From positions 113,631 to 177,630 of the forward strand of contig NZ_RHUM01000008.1 of assembly GCF_003937915.1 (NCBI RefSeq): a stretch of 64,000 bases of DNA, given 5' to 3'. The stretch's first letter is position 1; each line of letters begins with the position of its first letter. Below, piece after piece: positions 16,168 through 25,053 of the stretch. Made by a program: the position numbers and the translations under genes. The notes under the pieces are model-generated. The model saw nothing but the letters and a program-made list of their open reading frames with translations. It was not told where the DNA came from and did no database searches. Origin of the DNA: Erwinia sp. 198. Lineage in GTDB: Bacteria; Pseudomonadota; Gammaproteobacteria; Enterobacterales; Enterobacteriaceae.

Positions 16168-16824
16168 ATGCCCGTTTCTATCCAGTCAGTGATTGGCGGG
16201 GAAGCTCAGGCGTATCGGGCTTTAGCGGACATGGTGTCCACAACGCTACGCGTAGCCTTACCCGGCATTATTCAATCTTTCGATCCCGATACCGTAACCT
16301 GTGTGGTGCAGCCGGCCATTAAGGGCAGCGTGCGCAATGCCAGCGGCCAGCCGGTTTCTCAGGCGCTGCCCCTGCTGGTCGACGTTCCCATCGTTTTTCC
16401 ACGCGGCGGCGGCTGTACCATCACCTTTCCCGTTAAAAAGGGCGATGAATGCCTGGTGATCTTCAGCGATCGCTGCATCGACTTCTGGTGGCAAAACGGC
16501 GACGTGCAGGAACCGGTCGATCCGCGTCAGCACGATCTGTCCGACGCTTTCGCGCTGGTCGGCCCGCAGTCACAGAAGGAAAAAATCAGCGCCATCAGCA
16601 CGGAAGCTTTGCAAATCCGCACGGATGAAGGTCAGGCCTTTATCGAGCTGAAACAGAGCGGCGAGGTCAATATCACCACTACGCGGCTAACGCTTAACGG
16701 CAATCTGCATGTCAGGGGGGACATTACCTCAACCGGCGATCAGACCGCTGGTGGCGTCAGCCAGATCGATCACGTCCATGGCGGCATCCAGAGCGGCAGC
16801 AGCTACACAAGGGGGCCGCAATGA
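16168..16824 (+). CDS. Membrane-puncturing spike protein, Gp138 family
   Basis: The 218-residue protein has an N-terminal OB-fold region (LPGIIQSFDPDTVTCVVQPA), a middle region with FIELKQSGEVNITTTRLTLNG typical of a triple-stranded beta-helix, and a C-terminal DHVHGGIQSG. The HxH motif at the tip binds a metal ion in phage spikes. It would be the needle that pierces the target outer membrane. ATG 16168 follows GGAG at 6 bases. Confidence 0.82.
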   Translation: MPVSIQSVIGGEAQAYRALADMVSTTLRVALPGIIQSFDPDTVTCVVQPAIKGSVRNASGQPVSQALPLLVDVPIVFPRGGGCTITFPVKKGDECLVIFSDRCIDFWWQNGDVQEPVDPRQHDLSDAFALVGPQSQKEKISAISTEALQIRTDEGQAFIELKQSGEVNITTTRLTLNGNLHVRGDITSTGDQTAGGVSQIDHVHGGIQSGSSYTRGPQ

Positions 16825-17174
16825 GATATCGCAGAGAAGAGCAGGACGGCGATTACGCCTTTGGTCAAGGGGACAGCGCTTTCCTGGTTAACTCGCCGGC
16901 GTGCGTGGCGCAGGCGATTAAAACGCGGCTGCAATTATGGTATGGGCAATGGTTTCTGGATACCACGGAAGGCACGCCCTGGCTGCAATCGCTTACCGGC
17001 AAGCAGAACAGCGCGGCGGCAGAAATGGTTCTGCGCCAGCGCATCCTTGCTACCCAGGGCGTTAAGTCCATTCTCTCTTTTAATACCACGTTCGACTCTT
17101 CATCCCGCCGGGCAATTTTCACGGTAAGCGTGGAAACGCTGTACGGCACGACGACAGTAACAAGCGAGGCATAA
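16821..17174 (+). CDS. Baseplate wedge protein, gp25/W-like
   Basis: The 117-residue protein follows the spike and precedes baseplate protein J, the standard place for a gp25-like wedge subunit. The segment WFLDTTEGTPWLQSLTGKQNS and a C-terminal beta strand pair fit that family. It overlaps the spike stop by 4 bp and ends TAATG with the next gene. Confidence 0.7.
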   Translation: MRYRREEQDGDYAFGQGDSAFLVNSPACVAQAIKTRLQLWYGQWFLDTTEGTPWLQSLTGKQNSAAAEMVLRQRILATQGVKSILSFNTTFDSSSRRAIFTVSVETLYGTTTVTSEA

Positions 17175-18376
17175 TGGCTCTTAAGACAGACAGGCTGGGG
17201 TTATCGGCAACGATAACGGCCCAGGGGATCGGCGCGCCTGATTACCAGACAATCCTCAGCGCGCTGACCGACTATTTCCGCCAGATTTATGGCACCGACG
17301 CATATCTGGAACCGGACAGCAAAGACGGCCAGATGATAGCGATTATGGCGCTGGCGATCCACGATGCCAATAACATGGCGATAACCTGCTACAACTCGTT
17401 TTCGCCCTCTACCGCGGTGGGCGACGCGCTGACGCGCAATGTAAAAATCAACGGTATCGTGCGTAAACCCGCGACCAACTCAACGGTAGATGTGCAGCTG
17501 GGCGGCATGCCGGGCACCACCATCGTTAACGGCTCGGTCAGGGACGGTAATAACGTTATCTGGAACCTGCCTGCAAGCGTAACGATTGCCACCACGGGAA
17601 CGGTCACCGTGACGGCCACCTGCGCGGAAACCGGGCCGATAGCGGCGGTAAGCGGTTCCGTTAATCAAATCAACACGCCGACGCGCGGCTGGCAGACGGT
17701 GACCAACCTGAATGCGGCGGCCACGGGCAGCGTTGCCGAAACGGATGCAGAACTGCGACTGCGCCAGGCGCAAAGCGTTTCATTGACGGCATTGACCACT
17801 TTTGACGCGCTGGATGGCGCGATTTCAAATATCGCAGGCGTTGTTGGGCATAAGCTTTACCAGAACGACAGTGATGATAAGGATACGAATGGGCTGCCCG
17901 GCCATACTATTTCGGCAGTGGTGCAGGGCGGTGACGCGAATACGATTGCCGACGTTATTCGCAAAAAGAAATCTCTGGGCGTAGGCACGTTTGGCAACAC
18001 CACCATAACGCTTGCCGACAGCTATGGCACGCCCCAGGCGATCCGCTTTTCACGGCCGGTGCCGGTGCCGGTTTATCTGTCGCTGGAGCTGAAAGCGCTA
18101 ACGGGCTATACCAGCCCCGTTGCAGAGAAAATCAAAAAGGCGCTGGCGGCCTATATCAATAGTCTGGGGATCGGCAACAGCGTTCTGCTCAGCCGTCTTT
18201 ATTCGCCCGCTAACCTGACGACAGGGCAGGACAGTACGGACAGTCAGTACTACGACATCCTGAGCCTGCTGGCAGGAAAAAGCGAAGCCGCGCTTTCCTC
18301 AGGCAATATTGCTATCGGCTATAACGAATTTGCCAGCTGCGAGGCGGATAATATTAAGATATCGGTGACCTCATGA
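17174..18376 (+). CDS. Baseplate J family protein
   Basis: The 400-residue protein contains the family features: an N-terminal LTDYFRQIYGTDAYLEPDSKDGQMIAIMA, a central ETDAELRLRQAQSV and a C-terminal VLLSRLYSPANL. It is the main wedge component that triggers sheath contraction. It overlaps the next gene by 4 bp. Confidence 0.88.
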   Translation: MALKTDRLGLSATITAQGIGAPDYQTILSALTDYFRQIYGTDAYLEPDSKDGQMIAIMALAIHDANNMAITCYNSFSPSTAVGDALTRNVKINGIVRKPATNSTVDVQLGGMPGTTIVNGSVRDGNNVIWNLPASVTIATTGTVTVTATCAETGPIAAVSGSVNQINTPTRGWQTVTNLNAAATGSVAETDAELRLRQAQSVSLTALTTFDALDGAISNIAGVVGHKLYQNDSDDKDTNGLPGHTISAVVQGGDANTIADVIRKKKSLGVGTFGNTTITLADSYGTPQAIRFSRPVPVPVYLSLELKALTGYTSPVAEKIKKALAAYINSLGIGNSVLLSRLYSPANLTTGQDSTDSQYYDILSLLAGKSEAALSSGNIAIGYNEFASCEADNIKISVTS

Positions 18377-18942
18377 ACTATACCGATCTGATCACCAACT
18401 ACCATCGCGGAAAAGCGAAATACGTCGAGCACGTTGATTTAACCACGCGGCCGCAAAAAGAAATCATCGATCTCTTTAGCGAAATCGTAACGGCGTTAGA
18501 TATCGACAACGCTACCGGCGCGCAGCTTGATATTTTAGGCGAGTGGATCGGGCGGGCCAGAAGTATTAATGCGCCGATTGAGGATTACTTTTTTACCTTT
18601 GATAAAGCCTCGCTGGGCTTCGATCTCGGCAGCTGGAAAGACAGGTACGAACCTGACTCAGGCATTATCAACGTGGATGATGAAGATTATCGCACGATGC
18701 TGCGTGCAAAAATCGGCGCCAATAAGTGGGACGGCACGGCTAACACGCTGCCCGCAATTCTGCAGGAAATCTATACGAAGCAGGATATTGATATCACCTT
18801 TACCGATAATCAGGATATGACCGTAACGGTGTATGTAACGGCAAAAAACCTGTCCACTATTACCAAAGAAATTATTAAGCAGGGCTATCTGGCGATCAAG
18901 CCTGCCGGCGTCACGGTAAATTATGAAATTAATGGAGAATAA
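18373..18942 (+). CDS. DUF2612 baseplate-associated tail protein
   Basis: The 189-residue protein contains ATGAQLDILGEWIGRAR and EDYRTMLRAKIGANKWDGTANTLPAILQEIY, the DUF2612 pattern, which corresponds to the P2 gpI-type protein linking wedge and fibre. It is followed after 2 bases by the tail fibre. Confidence 0.8.
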   Translation: MNYTDLITNYHRGKAKYVEHVDLTTRPQKEIIDLFSEIVTALDIDNATGAQLDILGEWIGRARSINAPIEDYFFTFDKASLGFDLGSWKDRYEPDSGIINVDDEDYRTMLRAKIGANKWDGTANTLPAILQEIYTKQDIDITFTDNQDMTVTVYVTAKNLSTITKEIIKQGYLAIKPAGVTVNYEINGE

Positions 18943-18944
18943 CG

Positions 18945-19925
18945 ATGGCAAAAAATGACTTTAAACCTTTTGCTACGGGCGAAAGCGCAAACGTGCTGTC
19001 ACAGGCGGATTATGAAGCGCTGGATGCTACGGCAAACGGCTTTCAAACCGGCATCGCCAGAAGCGAACAGCTGAATAAGGTCTGGCGACAGGCATCAACG
19101 ATTGCTTCCGTCGTGGCGAGCTTTATGGCGGATAAATCCGGTAATAATGTACTGGACGATGGTGACACAGCGGCATTACAGGCCACGCTGTTAAAAGCCT
19201 TGTTAAATAACTCGACCTCTCAGCTGGATGGCCGTTATTTGCAGAGCGGCAAGAATCTTGCGGATCTGAATAACGTAGCGCAGGCGCGCGGCAATCTTGG
19301 TTTGGGCAGCCTGGCGTTAAAAAATGGGCTTAGCGCGGCAGAGGTGGGGGCTTTTCCCGCCGAGGGCGGCACTATTGGCTCCCGAGGCATAAAAGCGCCC
19401 GGTATTTTTGTTGACAACCATACTATGCCTGGAAGTTCTCAGGGCATGTATATGCAATGGAATGAAAGTAACGGTATAGGAGAAGGTGCATTAATTTGTA
19501 ACCGAGGCACTGGTTCAGGTGGGTTCGTTCTACGTACCGTTAATTCAGATAACTCTGTCGAAACAGGTAGAGTTACAATCAATGGCAATGGCGATCTGAA
19601 TACTTCTCGCTATCTGACAGAAATGGGACAGCGGGTTTTTAGCCCGAATAATCCGGCCACACAATTTAGCGGCGCGGGCTGGTTTAAAGATATAGCCACA
19701 GGTTTTATCATTCAGTGGGGCGTTACATCAAATGGCTCAAGTAATATTGAAAACCATAATTATAATATTGCCTTTCCACGAGCAGCTCTGGTTGTTATCG
19801 GAAGTTTAGGTACAAACCAGGATTTAGGTCGCGTGGTTTATCTACAAGTGGCTAACAATTCTGTTTTTTCATCCCGTACTACAAGTAGTGGCATTGGTTT
19901 TTGTTGGATCGCACTAGGATATTAA
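18945..19925 (+). CDS. Tail fibre (receptor-binding) protein
   Basis: The 326-residue protein has an N-terminal attachment part (MAKNDFKPFATGESANVLSQADYEAL) and the repeat-like element LNNVAQARGNLGLGSLALKNGL. Its C-terminal domain ends FCWIALGY and contains GWFKDIATGFIIQWGVT, like the gp53-type fibre C-terminus. The 5' part is G+C-rich; from about 19400 the sequence becomes A+T-rich, which points to exchange of the binding tip. It would decide which LPS is recognised. Confidence 0.85.
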   Translation: MAKNDFKPFATGESANVLSQADYEALDATANGFQTGIARSEQLNKVWRQASTIASVVASFMADKSGNNVLDDGDTAALQATLLKALLNNSTSQLDGRYLQSGKNLADLNNVAQARGNLGLGSLALKNGLSAAEVGAFPAEGGTIGSRGIKAPGIFVDNHTMPGSSQGMYMQWNESNGIGEGALICNRGTGSGGFVLRTVNSDNSVETGRVTINGNGDLNTSRYLTEMGQRVFSPNNPATQFSGAGWFKDIATGFIIQWGVTSNGSSNIENHNYNIAFPRAALVVIGSLGTNQDLGRVVYLQVANNSVFSSRTTSSGIGFCWIALGY

Positions 19926-19927
19926 TT

Positions 19928-20353
19928 ATGAATAACTATTTTTACAGCAAAAAAACTAATGGTTTCTATCCGGAGATAATGAAAGCGGATTACGAGTCAT
20001 CTCCAGATGGATGGCCCGATGATGCCGTGGTGGTCAGTGAGGAGTCTTACAACAAGCTTTACGAGGGGCAGGCCCATGGGAAAATTATCACTGCTGATAA
20101 TGATGGTAATCCGATTTTAATTGATCCACCAGGCCCCACAACAGGACAGCTGATTGCCCTCGCTGAGGAGCAGCGAGGTAACTTATTGGCAGAAGCAACA
20201 ATCGCAATCGCCCCATTGCAGGATGCAGTTGAACTGGATGAAGCGACTGATGAAGAAAAAGTTCAGCTCGCGGCATGGAAAAAATATCGGATCCTGTTAA
20301 ACAGGCTTAATGTTAATACTGCTCCTGATATTATCTGGCCGGAGAAACCCTGA
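19928..20353 (+). CDS. Tail fibre assembly chaperone
   Basis: The 141-residue protein starts MNNYFYSKKTNGFYPEIMK and ends with the typical WKKYRILLNRLNV...WPEKP of Tfa-type chaperones. These help fibre trimers fold. It lies two bases after the fibre stop. I chose ATG 19928; an earlier in-frame ATG at 19901 lies inside the fibre gene. Confidence 0.85.
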   Translation: MNNYFYSKKTNGFYPEIMKADYESSPDGWPDDAVVVSEESYNKLYEGQAHGKIITADNDGNPILIDPPGPTTGQLIALAEEQRGNLLAEATIAIAPLQDAVELDEATDEEKVQLAAWKKYRILLNRLNVNTAPDIIWPEKP

Positions 20354-20677
20354 ATGGTATTAAGCCCAGTGAAGCGACTCTATGGCGTTTTTTACTGGGA
20401 CTTATCTTGCTTATTAAGGTTGGTAATTTCCATGGAAGAAATACTGAATGCTTTATTCAGTAAAGCTTACCTCGCTAAGGAACCGTATACTACATAGAAG
20501 ATAAAAAGGAAACAGGGCCAATTGACATTACCGCCCTGACAGTAAAACCCATGCTGATTAATAAGTAACCTCGCCTTATCCTGGTTTTATTTTTTTTAAT
20601 TTATTCGATGAGGTCGCTTTTAGTTATAAATAAATATGCATCAGGAGGTGAATTTTTTTCTGCCTCCTGTGCTATTT
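20354..20677. other. Apparently degraded segment after the tailocin
   Basis: About 320 bases without a convincing gene. ATG 20354 overlaps the chaperone stop and opens a 47-codon frame that ends near 20497, with no recognisable domain. The next stretch reads like a fragment of coding sequence (IEDKKETGPIDITALTVKP) but lacks a start. The rest is A+T-rich and ends the tailocin unit before the convergent glycosyltransferase gene. Confidence 0.4.
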
Positions 20678-21439
20678 TTAATTTTCTTTCTTAATAGAAA
20701 TAAACGGCCTGACAAAAGCCAACCACAAACTCTTCTTCATCTTTAACGTTACAGGGCGTGAATCCCTTATCCTGCTCCATATTATTTTTTTCTCCTGCCT
20801 TACTAATTCTGAGCTTCTGTCCCCAATAGTTGTTACTTTCTCCAGCGGTTCATAGGTGTTTATCAATGATGGAACTACGCCATGTATATCAATTAAACCA
20901 AATTCTTTAAACGTCGTCCATTGATCGGCTACGCACCAGATCGGGAAGAGGTTCGCCAGCATCTTTTTTGCTGCCGGTTTATTGATAACATAGCCGTGTG
21001 AGAAAGCTGCGTTAAGGACTTTATGAACGTGATGATTATCATCCGTAGAATAAAGCTTCTTGCTCTGATAATGATTAACATCAGAAAGCAGAGTGACATT
21101 ACACTGCCTGTTATTATTTTCAGCAATACTCTGCAAATGTTTCCCGATATCAGCGGGAACGGTCACGTCATCCTCCAGAATCAAGGCTAAATCATAGTCA
21201 GAGTCCAGCAGCTGCTTATAAGCCTTCAGGTGGCTCATTGCGCAGCCTACTTCTCCTTTAGTGATGGCGTAGCTCACCTCCCTTTTATAGAAAAAGAACT
21301 CGTCATCGGCTATTTTAGAACCGTCCACAGCTTTAATAGTAATAAATTCTTTACCTACAGCAGCCAGCTGTTTCTGCATAGATTGAAGCCTGTCTGTAGA
21401 GACAGGCAAATTGATTACGAAAATGGCTATATTACTCAT
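20678..21439 (-). CDS. Family-25 glycosyltransferase (LPS/LOS type)
   Basis: The 253-residue protein starts NIAIFVINLPVSTDRLQSM and contains GEVGCAMSHLKAYKQLLDSD and the acidic LALILEDDV motif (nucleotide-sugar/metal binding), the GT25 pattern. C-terminal Lys/Arg-rich segments suggest membrane association. GT25 enzymes add sugars to lipopolysaccharide or lipooligosaccharide. Its start overlaps the stop of the upstream ligase-like gene by 4 bp, so the two form one transcript. G+C is far below that of the flanking core genes, suggesting transfer. Confidence 0.82.
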   Translation of the reverse strand: MSNIAIFVINLPVSTDRLQSMQKQLAAVGKEFITIKAVDGSKIADDEFFFYKREVSYAITKGEVGCAMSHLKAYKQLLDSDYDLALILEDDVTVPADIGKHLQSIAENNNRQCNVTLLSDVNHYQSKKLYSTDDNHHVHKVLNAAFSHGYVINKPAAKKMLANLFPIWCVADQWTTFKEFGLIDIHGVVPSLINTYEPLEKVTTIGDRSSELVRQEKKIIWSRIRDSRPVTLKMKKSLWLAFVRPFISIKKEN

Positions 21440-22719
21440 CTTTTATCCACTATTACTTTTTTATCGCTGTTGAGGCTGGCCAACAAAATCAGTGTACTGA
21501 GCAGTACTATATACTCTATAGAGGTTAACAGTACATCTGTCATGCCATACAGCAACGCAGAGATTACCATAATCGAGACAGGGTTACTAAAGACACCTTT
21601 TATGCCATTATCAAAAATCAATTTTATAAAGAAGAATAAAAGAACAAGGAAGCCAAAAATGCCAAACAGCGAGGTGTACTGAAGGAATTCATTATGCAGA
21701 TGTACATCAATATATTCCAAAGCAAATGAATCAGGATGGTTTGTAGTTATCCAGTTGCGAATTATGTTGTTTCTGGTGACCTGTGTTTGGCCCAGTGGAT
21801 TTTCCTGAATAGCCACAAGGCCCGATTGCCAAAGGGTAAAACGAGATCCCAGGGATGTGTGGTCATCACCCTGACTGAATCGTGTTATTTCCTGCTGCGT
21901 GGTATCAACGCGTGAATAAATGATGCCCTTACCAAAAGTTGCGATGATCGCAAAAGCTATAATAATGGCTATCACCGGTAAAGGTTTGATGAGTTTTCCT
22001 CGCCAGAGCGCACTAACCATAATCGCCACTGACAGAAGCGTATGAATAAACATAGCAGAACGGGTTTCAGTCAGTAGAATGATATATATAGAAAGCAGAC
22101 AGGTAAAAATGATGGCGGTAAACTTGACGGATAGTGAATTTATTTGATTAAGCATCGTCATCATAGCCAACGCCAGCGCGCTGTAAGCATAGGCGGTAAG
22201 CGTTGCACGATTTATACCAAGAACGATCCTGTCAACGCCGTTTATATGCTGCCAGATGCCGTAAATGCTGGAAAGGATAAAGGCAAAAGATAAAGAAATC
22301 CATGTTAATTTATAAAGTAGCGTCTTACTGATTAGCTCTTTTTTTACGCCCCACAAGGTAAATAAAGCGATAAGAGCAGCTAAAAACCAGCGTTTAGCCG
22401 GAGTGAATAAGAGGCCGTTGTCCACTCCGGGAATTTTATTGTACGATACAACCAGTGACCATACGGTAAACATAATTGCCAGAAGCAGACCGGGAAGGAT
22501 TATTTTAGAAGTAAAAAGCGTTGAGCGAATATCTTTAAAGTTCAGTAAAATCCCAGCGGCGCAAAGATAGCTACAAAAATAGAATGAAACTCTGCTGGCC
22601 TTTTCATGGAAAAATCCGAAAGGCAATATCAGTAAAAGTAAGGCCAGAGAACTAAAAAATATTACCCTGGTGACTTGCTCATTTTTTGTATATTTCCGGG
22701 AGGAAGGTAATTCGCTCAT
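21436..22719 (-). CDS. O-antigen ligase-like membrane protein (WaaL/Wzy-type)
   Basis: The 427-residue protein has about ten to twelve hydrophobic segments and one larger periplasmic loop (about residues 280-350) with RFTLWQSGLVAIQENPLGQ and DVHLHNEFLQYTSLFG. That is the pattern of the O-antigen ligase family, including the His and Arg region. It would join O-antigen to lipid A-core in the periplasm, or polymerise O-units; the sequence does not decide between these. It has low G+C and lies upstream of the GT25 gene in the same operon. Confidence 0.78.
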   Translation of the reverse strand: MSELPSSRKYTKNEQVTRVIFFSSLALLLLILPFGFFHEKASRVSFYFCSYLCAAGILLNFKDIRSTLFTSKIILPGLLLAIMFTVWSLVVSYNKIPGVDNGLLFTPAKRWFLAALIALFTLWGVKKELISKTLLYKLTWISLSFAFILSSIYGIWQHINGVDRIVLGINRATLTAYAYSALALAMMTMLNQINSLSVKFTAIIFTCLLSIYIILLTETRSAMFIHTLLSVAIMVSALWRGKLIKPLPVIAIIIAFAIIATFGKGIIYSRVDTTQQEITRFSQGDDHTSLGSRFTLWQSGLVAIQENPLGQTQVTRNNIIRNWITTNHPDSFALEYIDVHLHNEFLQYTSLFGIFGFLVLLFFFIKLIFDNGIKGVFSNPVSIMVISALLYGMTDVLLTSIEYIVLLSTLILLASLNSDKKVIVDKR

Positions 22720-23033
22720 TTAGAATCGAGTCCTTGGCACAAGGGAGGTTAAACCGTTACGAATGGAGGTTAACTGAATAAATACCTGATAACATTTGCT
22801 GGGGATACTGCCGCCACTTCCTTTATGGGTAATCATTGCGCCTGCCTTCAGGGGAGTAATTTTAGTACTGCCGACTGAGAAAATTAGCCTTCGTTTATAA
22901 CTGATCTATAAAGAAAAATCAAAATAGCCCGCTTAAAGGTAAGCGCGGGGTCTTACCTATCTCTTTGAAAGAAATGATAAACTTCATTGTCGTGCATTTG
23001 AACCATCCAGACGGCACGCCGCTGGCGCGAGCC
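22720..23033. other. Right-hand junction region, no gene seen
   Basis: About 310 bases between the ligase-like gene and yfhH. It holds an imperfect hairpin near 22927-22948 (CCCGCTTA against TAAGCGCGGG) and a CGTTACGAA (22755-22763) that matches part of the late-module palindrome. I found no clear direct repeat shared with the left edge (4345-4440). Confidence 0.4.
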
Positions 23034-23873
23034 TCAAACCAGCTTCTTCACCAGCGCCTCGCTGTGGCGGATATGGCTGGAAGCGCGTTCGGGATCGTGC
23101 TGCACCAGCGCCATAAACAGCAGGTCAGTCAGCGTCAGCTGGGCGGACGTTGAGGAGATAGCCGCGCTGCTGGTAGTTTGCTCTTCGGCCACCGTATAAA
23201 GGCAATGCGTGGCGCACTGTTGCAGCGTGTTCGGCGTAAAGCCGGTGAAGGCCAGCACGTTGGCCCCGGCACGCCGCGCTTCCTGAGCGGCAAGGTTGAT
23301 TTCGCGTCGTTCGCCGGTATAGGAAATTGCCAGCAGCACATCGCCCGGATTTAACGCCTGCACGCTGGCCAACAGAGCATGCATATCCTGCTCGGCCACG
23401 GCGTGAATACCAATTTTCATCAGCTTCCACGAAAAATCTTTCGCCACCAGCCCCGACGCGCCGATACCTACCAGAACAATGCGATTCGCTTCCTTCAACA
23501 GCTGCAACGTTTCCGTTAGTTTTTCCTCGCTATTGATATCCAGCGTGGCGCGGATAGCGGATTGTTTTTCCGCCAGCAGTTTCTCGCCCACGACTTTTAA
23601 CGGATCGTCGCTTAAGATCAGGTTATGCACGGTAACAGCATCTTTTTTCGCCAGCGATTCGCTCAGCGCCAGCTTCAATGCCGGAAATCCCTTGTAGCCC
23701 AGCTTCTGCGCAAACTTCACCACGCTGGACTGGCTGACGCCCGCTTCTTCTGCCAGCTTCTGCGAGCTGAGATGCCGCGCCTTATCCGGCTGCGACAGTA
23801 AAAAATCAGCGAGGCGTCGCTCGTTCAGCGCCAGAGTGGGATAGAGTTGGCGAATACGTAATAGTGAGCTCAT
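23034..23873 (-). CDS. yfhH: RpiR-family transcriptional regulator YfhH (MurR-like)
   Basis: The 279-residue protein has an N-terminal helix-turn-helix of the RpiR type (LAEEAGVSQSSVVKFAQKLGYKGFPALK) and a C-terminal SIS sugar-phosphate-binding domain (VGIGASGLVAKDF, AISYTGERREI). It is the orthologue of E. coli YfhH by sequence and order. It is divergent from murQ, which suggests it senses a MurNAc 6-phosphate-type ligand and controls murQ, as MurR does in E. coli. Confidence 0.88.
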   Translation of the reverse strand: MSSLLRIRQLYPTLALNERRLADFLLSQPDKARHLSSQKLAEEAGVSQSSVVKFAQKLGYKGFPALKLALSESLAKKDAVTVHNLILSDDPLKVVGEKLLAEKQSAIRATLDINSEEKLTETLQLLKEANRIVLVGIGASGLVAKDFSWKLMKIGIHAVAEQDMHALLASVQALNPGDVLLAISYTGERREINLAAQEARRAGANVLAFTGFTPNTLQQCATHCLYTVAEEQTTSSAAISSTSAQLTLTDLLFMALVQHDPERASSHIRHSEALVKKLV

Positions 23874-24032
23874 TGGCTCCTCCTTAAAACGGCCTGAACA
23901 CGCTTCAGCACGTCAGCTACCCTTAGAAAAGGCGGCTTGTGTATTAAAAATAACTCTTCGGAAAACGGTTATGAATATAATATTCAGTAATTAATCAGAA
24001 TACAGAATTAAAAATTCATTTGTGAGGATAGC

Positions 24033-24935
24033 ATGGATCTTGGCGCACTGATTTCAGAAACACGTAATGCGGACACGATAGACCTTGATAGCCTCTCCAC
24101 GCTGGAGATGGTGACGAAATTTAACGATCAGGACGCCACCGTTGCAGCAGCAGTGCGCAGGACGCTGCCGCAGGTGGCGCAGGCGGTAGACGCGGCGGCC
24201 GCTTCGTTACAGGAAGGCGGCAGGCTTATCTATATGGGGGCGGGCACCAGCGGCCGGCTCGGCGTGCTGGACGCTTCCGAATGTCCACCTACCTTTGGCG
24301 TGCCGCATGGGCTGGTGGTAGGCGTAATCGCGGGCGGGCCGGGCGCGCTGCTGAAAGCGGTCGAGGGCGCCGAGGATGATGAACAGCTGGGCGTAAGCGA
24401 TTTGCAGGCGCTAAAGCTGACGCCGCAGGATATGGTGGTCGGCCTGGCCGCTTCCGGACGCACGCCTTATGTTATTGGCGCATTGCGTTTCGCCCGCCAG
24501 TCCGGCTGCCGCACGGCAGCGATCTCCTGTAACCCGGACTCGCCCATCGCGCATGAAGCGGCCATCGCCATTTCGCCGGTCGTGGGGCCGGAGGCGCTCA
24601 CCGGATCGACGCGGTTGAAATCGGGAACGGCGCAGAAGCTGGTGCTGAATATGATCTCAACGGGCGCCATGGTGAAAATCGGCAAGGTCTATCAGAACCT
24701 GATGGTGGACATGCAGGCGACCAACATCAAACTGGTCGATCGCGCCTGCCGGATGGTTTGCCAGGCGACGGGCTGCGAGCGGGAAGAGGCGGAACGGGCG
24801 CTCCGGCAAACGGCATATGAAGTAAAAACCGCTATCCTGATGGTGCTGAGCGGCGTTGACGCAACGAAAGCCGCTACGCTGCTTGCCGAACACGGCGGCT
24901 TCTTACGCGCGGCATTACAGGCGAGTATGCGCTGA
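24033..24935 (+). CDS. murQ: N-acetylmuramic acid 6-phosphate etherase
   Basis: Cleaves the lactyl ether of MurNAc 6-phosphate to GlcNAc 6-phosphate and D-lactate in cell-wall recycling. The 300-residue protein has the SIS-domain signature [21 protein letters not shown] and [17 protein letters not shown]. It is divergently paired with the RpiR-type regulator. No MurNAc transporter gene (murP) is adjacent, so the substrate probably comes from internal recycling. Confidence 0.95.
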   Translation: MDLGALISETRNADTIDLDSLSTLEMVTKFNDQDATVAAAVRRTLPQVAQAVDAAAASLQEGGRLIYMGAGTSGRLGVLDASECPPTFGVPHGLVVGVIAGGPGALLKAVEGAEDDEQLGVSDLQALKLTPQDMVVGLAASGRTPYVIGALRFARQSGCRTAAISCNPDSPIAHEAAIAISPVVGPEALTGSTRLKSGTAQKLVLNMISTGAMVKIGKVYQNLMVDMQATNIKLVDRACRMVCQATGCEREEAERALRQTAYEVKTAILMVLSGVDATKAATLLAEHGGFLRAALQASMR

Positions 24936-25053
24936 AGCGGATTTACCTGCGCCGCACGGTTTTGACATTGTTGTCTCAGCGTCCACTATTATTAACAGCG
25001 TTATGACGACGCGAAACGCGTCTGGTTTATGGGTTTTCCCCGAGGAGAAAGGT

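Noticed and set aside
10295..18942. Type VI secretion or extracellular contractile injection (PVC-like) system
   Set aside because: There is no TssB/C, ClpV, TssJ-M or AAA+ ATPase of the PVC type. A tape measure, Dit-like protein, holin, endolysin and fibre chaperone are present, which fits a phage-derived tailocin.
4441..20353. Intact prophage
   Set aside because: No integrase, excisionase, replication, terminase, portal, protease or capsid gene was found on either strand.
18945..20677. Invertible or diversity-generating fibre system
   Set aside because: No invertase, recombination crossover repeats or reverse transcriptase gene was seen beside the fibre.
4345..23033. attL/attR direct repeats flanking the tailocin
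   Set aside because: Comparing 4345-4440 with 22720-23033 by eye gave no shared stretch long enough to claim.
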